Source: Dichotomicrobium thermohalophilum (GTDB taxonomy: Bacteria; Pseudomonadota; Alphaproteobacteria; Rhizobiales; Rhodomicrobiaceae). From it: a stretch of DNA of 64,000 nt. Position numbers and translations under genes: made by a program. The stretch's first letter is position 1. Every line of letters begins with the position of its first letter. Positions 60,862-64,000 of this stretch are shown in pieces. The notes beneath the pieces are model-generated. The model did no database searches and had not been told where the DNA came from. It saw only the letters and a list, made by a program, of their open reading frames with translations. The stretch is taken from contig NZ_QXDF01000001.1 in the NCBI RefSeq assembly GCF_003550175.1, forward strand, positions 768,501 to 832,500, given 5' to 3'.

Positions 60862-62553
60862 ATGGTCACAGCAACGCAGCCGCCTGCTGCCGCGGGCAAG
60901 GCGGAAAGCGCGTCCTGGGCGCCGATGATCGCCATCTCGCTTGCCCAGGTGCTGATGTCGTTCAACGTCGCCGCCATTCCCGTGTCGCTCAGCGGCATGG
61001 TGGAAAGTTTCAACGCCCCGCCGACGACAATCGCAACCGGCGTGGTGATGTACGGCCTCGCCGTGGCGGCCCTCGTCATGCTGGGCGCGAAGCTCACGCA
61101 GCGCTTCGGCGCGCGCATCATCTTCCAGGTCATGACGGCGATATTCATCATCTCGCAGGCGATGATGACCTTCGCCCCCACCGCCACGGTGATGATCGCC
61201 GCCCAGGGCTTCGCGGGCGCGGCGGCTGCGGCGCTGGTCCCGTCACTCGTCGCGCTGATCGCCATTCATTACAGCGGCCCGCAGCAAGCCGTGGCCGTTG
61301 GAATGCTGGGCTCGGCACGGGCTATTGCGGGGGTCGCCGCGTTCACCATCGGCGGCCTGCTTGCCACCTTCGTCAGCTGGCGGCCGACATTCGCCCTGTT
61401 GATGGTGGTCGCGATCATCATTCTTGCGCTGAGCTTCAAGCTCAAGCGCGATGAAGGCCGGCCCGAGGTGGAGATTGACTGGATCGGGGTCTTGCTGACA
61501 GCCGTTTCCATCACCTTCATCAGCTTCGGCTTCAACAATCTGAACGGCTGGGGCCTTGCCGTTGCCACGCCGGCCGCGCCCTTCACGATCGCGGGCGTCT
61601 CGCCGGCGCCGATCATGATCGTCGTCGGCATCGTGCTGCTCCAGCTTTTCGTGCGGCGCTGCCGTCAGGTCGCGGCCGCGGGGAGAACGCCGCTTCTGGA
61701 TCTTCGGGTGGTCATGTCGCCGGCCGAGCGCGCGGCGGTCATCACCATGTTCGCGATCGTCGCCCTCGAAGGGGCGATCAACTTCACCGTGCCGCTTTAC
61801 ATCCAGATCGTGCAGGGGCAGTCGCCGCTGGCAACCTCGATCGCGATGATGCCGTTCCTGCTGACGGTCTTCTTCACGGCAATCCTCGTCGTGCGCCTCT
61901 ACGACAAGGTGACGCCGCGCACGATCGGCCGCGCAGGCTTCATGATCTGCACGGCGGCGCTGCTGTGGCTCGCCCTGGTGGTGCACAATGACTGGAGCAC
62001 GATACCCGTGCTGATTGGCCTGATTGCCTTCGGCATCGGCCAGGGCGCGCTCGTCACGCTGGTCTTCAACGTTCTCGTGACCGCGGCGCCCAAGGAGCTT
62101 GCGGGCGATGTGGGGTCGTTGCGCGGAACGACGCAGAACCTCGCCAGCGCCGTGGGCACCGCCGTCGCGGCGGCGCTTATGGTCGGCCTGCTCAGCGTCA
62201 GCGTCATGCGGATGCTGGTCGACAACCCTTACATCCCGCCCGAGGTTCAGGCGCAGCTTAATCTCGACAACATCAATTTCGTCAGCAATGACAGGCTGTT
62301 GGGCGTCATGGAGGGTATCGGCGCGACGCCCGAGCAGGTGAGCGAGGCCGTGCGGATCAATACGGAGATGCGGCTAAGGGCCTTGAAGGTTGGTATGCTG
62401 CTGCTCGCCGCCATTTCGGCGTTGACGATCCTGCCCGCCGGCCGGCTGCCAAACTACAAGCCCGGCGAGATTCCTGTGAACCCGCCACAGCCAACGCCCG
62501 AGGAAGAGAAGCAAATCGTCCGGGATCTGGCACAGAAGGAGGCGGTCACCTGA
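60862..62553 (+). CDS. MFS transporter, DHA2-like (14 helices)
   Basis: The 563-residue protein has about 14 hydrophobic segments and the DHA2-type layout, with MFS motif A replaced by MLGAKLTQRFGARIIFQ and the motif C-like GSARAIAGVAAFTIGGLL. DHA2 carriers usually export drugs or metabolites. Start at ATG 60862 with GGGAGGAG nearby. Downstream of glsA on the same strand with a 61-bp gap, which suggests joint transcription. Substrate unknown. Confidence 0.88.
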   Translation: MVTATQPPAAAGKAESASWAPMIAISLAQVLMSFNVAAIPVSLSGMVESFNAPPTTIATGVVMYGLAVAALVMLGAKLTQRFGARIIFQVMTAIFIISQAMMTFAPTATVMIAAQGFAGAAAAALVPSLVALIAIHYSGPQQAVAVGMLGSARAIAGVAAFTIGGLLATFVSWRPTFALLMVVAIIILALSFKLKRDEGRPEVEIDWIGVLLTAVSITFISFGFNNLNGWGLAVATPAAPFTIAGVSPAPIMIVVGIVLLQLFVRRCRQVAAAGRTPLLDLRVVMSPAERAAVITMFAIVALEGAINFTVPLYIQIVQGQSPLATSIAMMPFLLTVFFTAILVVRLYDKVTPRTIGRAGFMICTAALLWLALVVHNDWSTIPVLIGLIAFGIGQGALVTLVFNVLVTAAPKELAGDVGSLRGTTQNLASAVGTAVAAALMVGLLSVSVMRMLVDNPYIPPEVQAQLNLDNINFVSNDRLLGVMEGIGATPEQVSEAVRINTEMRLRALKVGMLLLAAISALTILPAGRLPNYKPGEIPVNPPQPTPEEEKQIVRDLAQKEAVT

Positions 62554-62580
62554 CTTTGCCAATGCTGGCATCTCTGGTGG

Positions 62581-62616
62581 TCGCGGTGCTGACTGACGCC
62601 CTCATCAGCGCCGCGA
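62581..62616. terminator. Bidirectional hairpin between MFS and Crp-like genes
   Basis: A 12-bp stem with one G-T pair (TCGCGGTGCTGA 62581-62592 with 62605-62616) and a 12-base loop lies between two convergent genes. No long T-run, so strength is uncertain. Confidence 0.6.
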
Positions 62617-62623
62617 GCGTCAC

Positions 62624-63331
62624 TTATCCAGGATCAGCCGGCGGGAAATCGCCGGTGCTAAGCGCCACCAGTCCCTGTCGGTCGACAATGCGGATCTGGC
62701 CGTAGCCGAGTTCGATCAAGCCCTTCTGCTGCAGACGCCGCATCACCCGCTGTAGCGTGGGCAGCGATAGTGCGACCAGTTCGGCAAGCTTTGCCTGCGA
62801 AATCTGGAGCGCCGATGCCCCCGCGGGTTTCAGCGCGTCGTGAAGCAGGAGCCGGCTCGCGACACGGCCTACCGAGGTGGGGGTCGTGAGGTTGGCCAGC
62901 AGCTGCAGCGCATTGCCGAAATTGGCCTCGACCAACTCGTAGAAGTCCTCGTAGAAACGCGGCTCATCCCGCACCAGTTGCCGGAGCGCCGTGTAGGGAA
63001 TATGCAGCGTCTGCGTGGGCATTGCGGCAAACACCGAGACCCGCCGGGTCTTGTTCGTGAAAATTGCCAGTTCACCGACCCAAAAGCCGGGTTCGGCGCG
63101 GTGGATGGTGACCTCCAGCCCGTCAGAGCGCGGCACCACGATGTCGAGCGCCCCGCTGACAAGTCCGAACAGTCCGTTAGGCGGATCGCCGTAATGGTAA
63201 AGCGCCTCGCCCGGATTATAGCGGCGCAAGCGAACGAGTTTGGCTAAAGCGGCGCGATGTTCAGGGGAACGACCAGCGAACCAGCCACGCTCGGCGACCA
63301 CGGCCAGCGCGGCACTCAAGTCTTCTGTCAT
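62624..63331 (-). CDS. Crp/Fnr-family transcriptional regulator
   Basis: The 235-residue protein has a cyclic-nucleotide-binding-like domain (YNPGEALYHYGDPPNGLFGLVSG; PGFWVGELAIFTNKTRRVSV) and a C-terminal winged helix (ISQAKLAELVALSLPTLQRVMRRLQQKGLIEL). It lacks N-terminal cysteines, so it is not an Fnr-type oxygen sensor, and the phosphate-binding loop GELA...RR differs from Crp. Ligand unknown. ATG at 63331 is chosen for its fit; upstream codons are not family-like. Located between the glsA-MFS pair and a LuxR-type regulator. Confidence 0.88.
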   Translation of the reverse strand: MTEDLSAALAVVAERGWFAGRSPEHRAALAKLVRLRRYNPGEALYHYGDPPNGLFGLVSGALDIVVPRSDGLEVTIHRAEPGFWVGELAIFTNKTRRVSVFAAMPTQTLHIPYTALRQLVRDEPRFYEDFYELVEANFGNALQLLANLTTPTSVGRVASRLLLHDALKPAGASALQISQAKLAELVALSLPTLQRVMRRLQQKGLIELGYGQIRIVDRQGLVALSTGDFPPADPG

Positions 63332-63549
63332 GCGTTTGTCATATTCACCTAAGCCATATTGCGAAGACTGTACGCCGCGGGTCTGTAGCCGGTTCATCCC
63401 ACGTCGAGACTAAACTGCATTCGGTCACGGACATATCAAATTTTCGCCAAAATCCATCAATTGACGGCGTTATTGGTCCATCGTTGGCGCTAGGGTCCAA
63501 CCTCTAGCGTACTGCCAAGCCGAGGCAGGTAGCGGCCACGAGGGACCTT

Positions 63550-64000
63550 ATGCGCCAGCGAGACATCGTCAGCGTCCTCACAAATGAACCTGAGGTTATT
63601 GACGCGCTTCTGTCCGACTCCGGGTTGAAAATAGAGTTCCATGACGAATTCCGTTCATTCATGAAAGCGCATGCACAGCGGACGGCATTCTGCGCCATGA
63701 TTGACACGCACATGTCTGGCGTTTCTGTCGCGGATCTTTTCACCGCCAGTGTTACGGAAACACCGATTTTGATCCTTTCGGACGCCGACTGTTCACTTGC
63801 TCGCCAAGCGATGGAATTGGGCGCGATCCACCACATAAACAGGCCGTTCAGCCGGTCAGCCCTGTTGAACGCGATCGACCGGATACGAATGAACGGCCTG
63901 ACGCAAGACAGACCACGCAGCGCGGTCCTTCATCATGATCGGGAATTGTATCAGCGTTTGACCGTTCGCGAGCGCGAGGTCATGCATCTGGCCATAAATG
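63550..64000 (+). CDS. LuxR-type response regulator with atypical receiver (partial, cut by window edge)
   Basis: The frame opens at ATG 63550 and is still open at the window end (150 codons). A receiver domain (about residues 5-120) has the acceptor position Asp in AMIDTHMSG and Ser in ILILSDAD, but the N-terminal acidic pair is absent (VLTNEPEV) and the conserved Lys is Arg (HHINRPF). A LuxR helix-turn-helix begins LTVREREVMHLAIN at the end. Layout as in FixJ/NarL-like regulators. The missing acidic residues suggest that it may not be phosphorylated in the usual way. Divergent from the Crp-like gene. Confidence 0.8.
   Translation, partial: MRQRDIVSVLTNEPEVIDALLSDSGLKIEFHDEFRSFMKAHAQRTAFCAMIDTHMSGVSVADLFTASVTETPILILSDADCSLARQAMELGAIHHINRPFSRSALLNAIDRIRMNGLTQDRPRSAVLHHDRELYQRLTVREREVMHLAIN

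Overview
The window is 64 kb of GC-rich DNA. Its housekeeping gene order (serS-tatCBA, scpBA, nagZ, SPOR protein, argS, dgt, erpA, xthA, and a dnaA-dnaN-recF-gyrB block), the PHB genes phaA-phaB-phaR and the style of its dispersed repeats point to an alphaproteobacterium, most likely in or near Hyphomicrobiales. No 16S rRNA is present, so this placement is inference.

Layout. 1-11.3 kb, minus strand: cell-envelope and chromosome housekeeping (partial serS, tatC-tatB-tatA, an orphan Fbp-like ATPase, scpB-scpA, nagZ, a large SPOR protein, argS, dgt). 11.4-16.5 kb, plus strand: erpA, xthA and a TAXI-type TRAP transporter (receptor, DUF1850 protein, fused permease). 16.7-23.9 kb, minus strand: gyrB, recF, dnaN, dnaA and a small unknown gene. 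24.9-32.1 kb, plus strand: an AsmA-like protein, an orphan solute-binding protein, an unassigned stretch with a Pho-box-like site and a strong terminator, then acetoacetyl-CoA synthetase overlapping an M20 peptidase. 32.2-40.3 kb: CDGSH protein, MFS, purA, DMT exporter, phaB-phaA with divergent phaR, and a CAP-domain lipoprotein.

40.4-51.0 kb is an arsenic island beside a tRNA-Ser(GCU) gene. It starts with a short tyrosine recombinase, continues with arsP-like permease/arsR and divergent arsC-arsH, and then carries a complete minus-strand arsenite-oxidation set in the order aioX-aioS-aioR-aioB-aioA. Between aioR and aioB lies a full-consensus sigma-54 promoter. Behind it are two 18-bp inverted repeats set 31 bp apart, which look like the AioR enhancer sites. 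The expected working model is: AioX senses periplasmic arsenite, AioS phosphorylates AioR, AioR with sigma-54 turns on aioBA, and AioBA oxidises arsenite to arsenate in the periplasm. AioB carries a Tat signal and the Tat translocase is encoded at the left end of the window.

51-64 kb is a decayed, mosaic accessory region: a frameshifted DUF1269 gene, a truncated glutaminase copy with a nonsense codon, an Abhydrolase_9 membrane protein, a patatin-like lipase, a frameshifted DUF1214 remnant, an alkylsulfatase with a 14-G tract in its leader, an intact glutaminase followed by an MFS transporter, a Crp/Fnr regulator, and the start of a LuxR-type response regulator cut by the window end. Two very AT-rich tracts lie upstream of the two glutaminase copies.

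All assignments come from reading the sequence and recalled family knowledge; no database search or alignment program was run.
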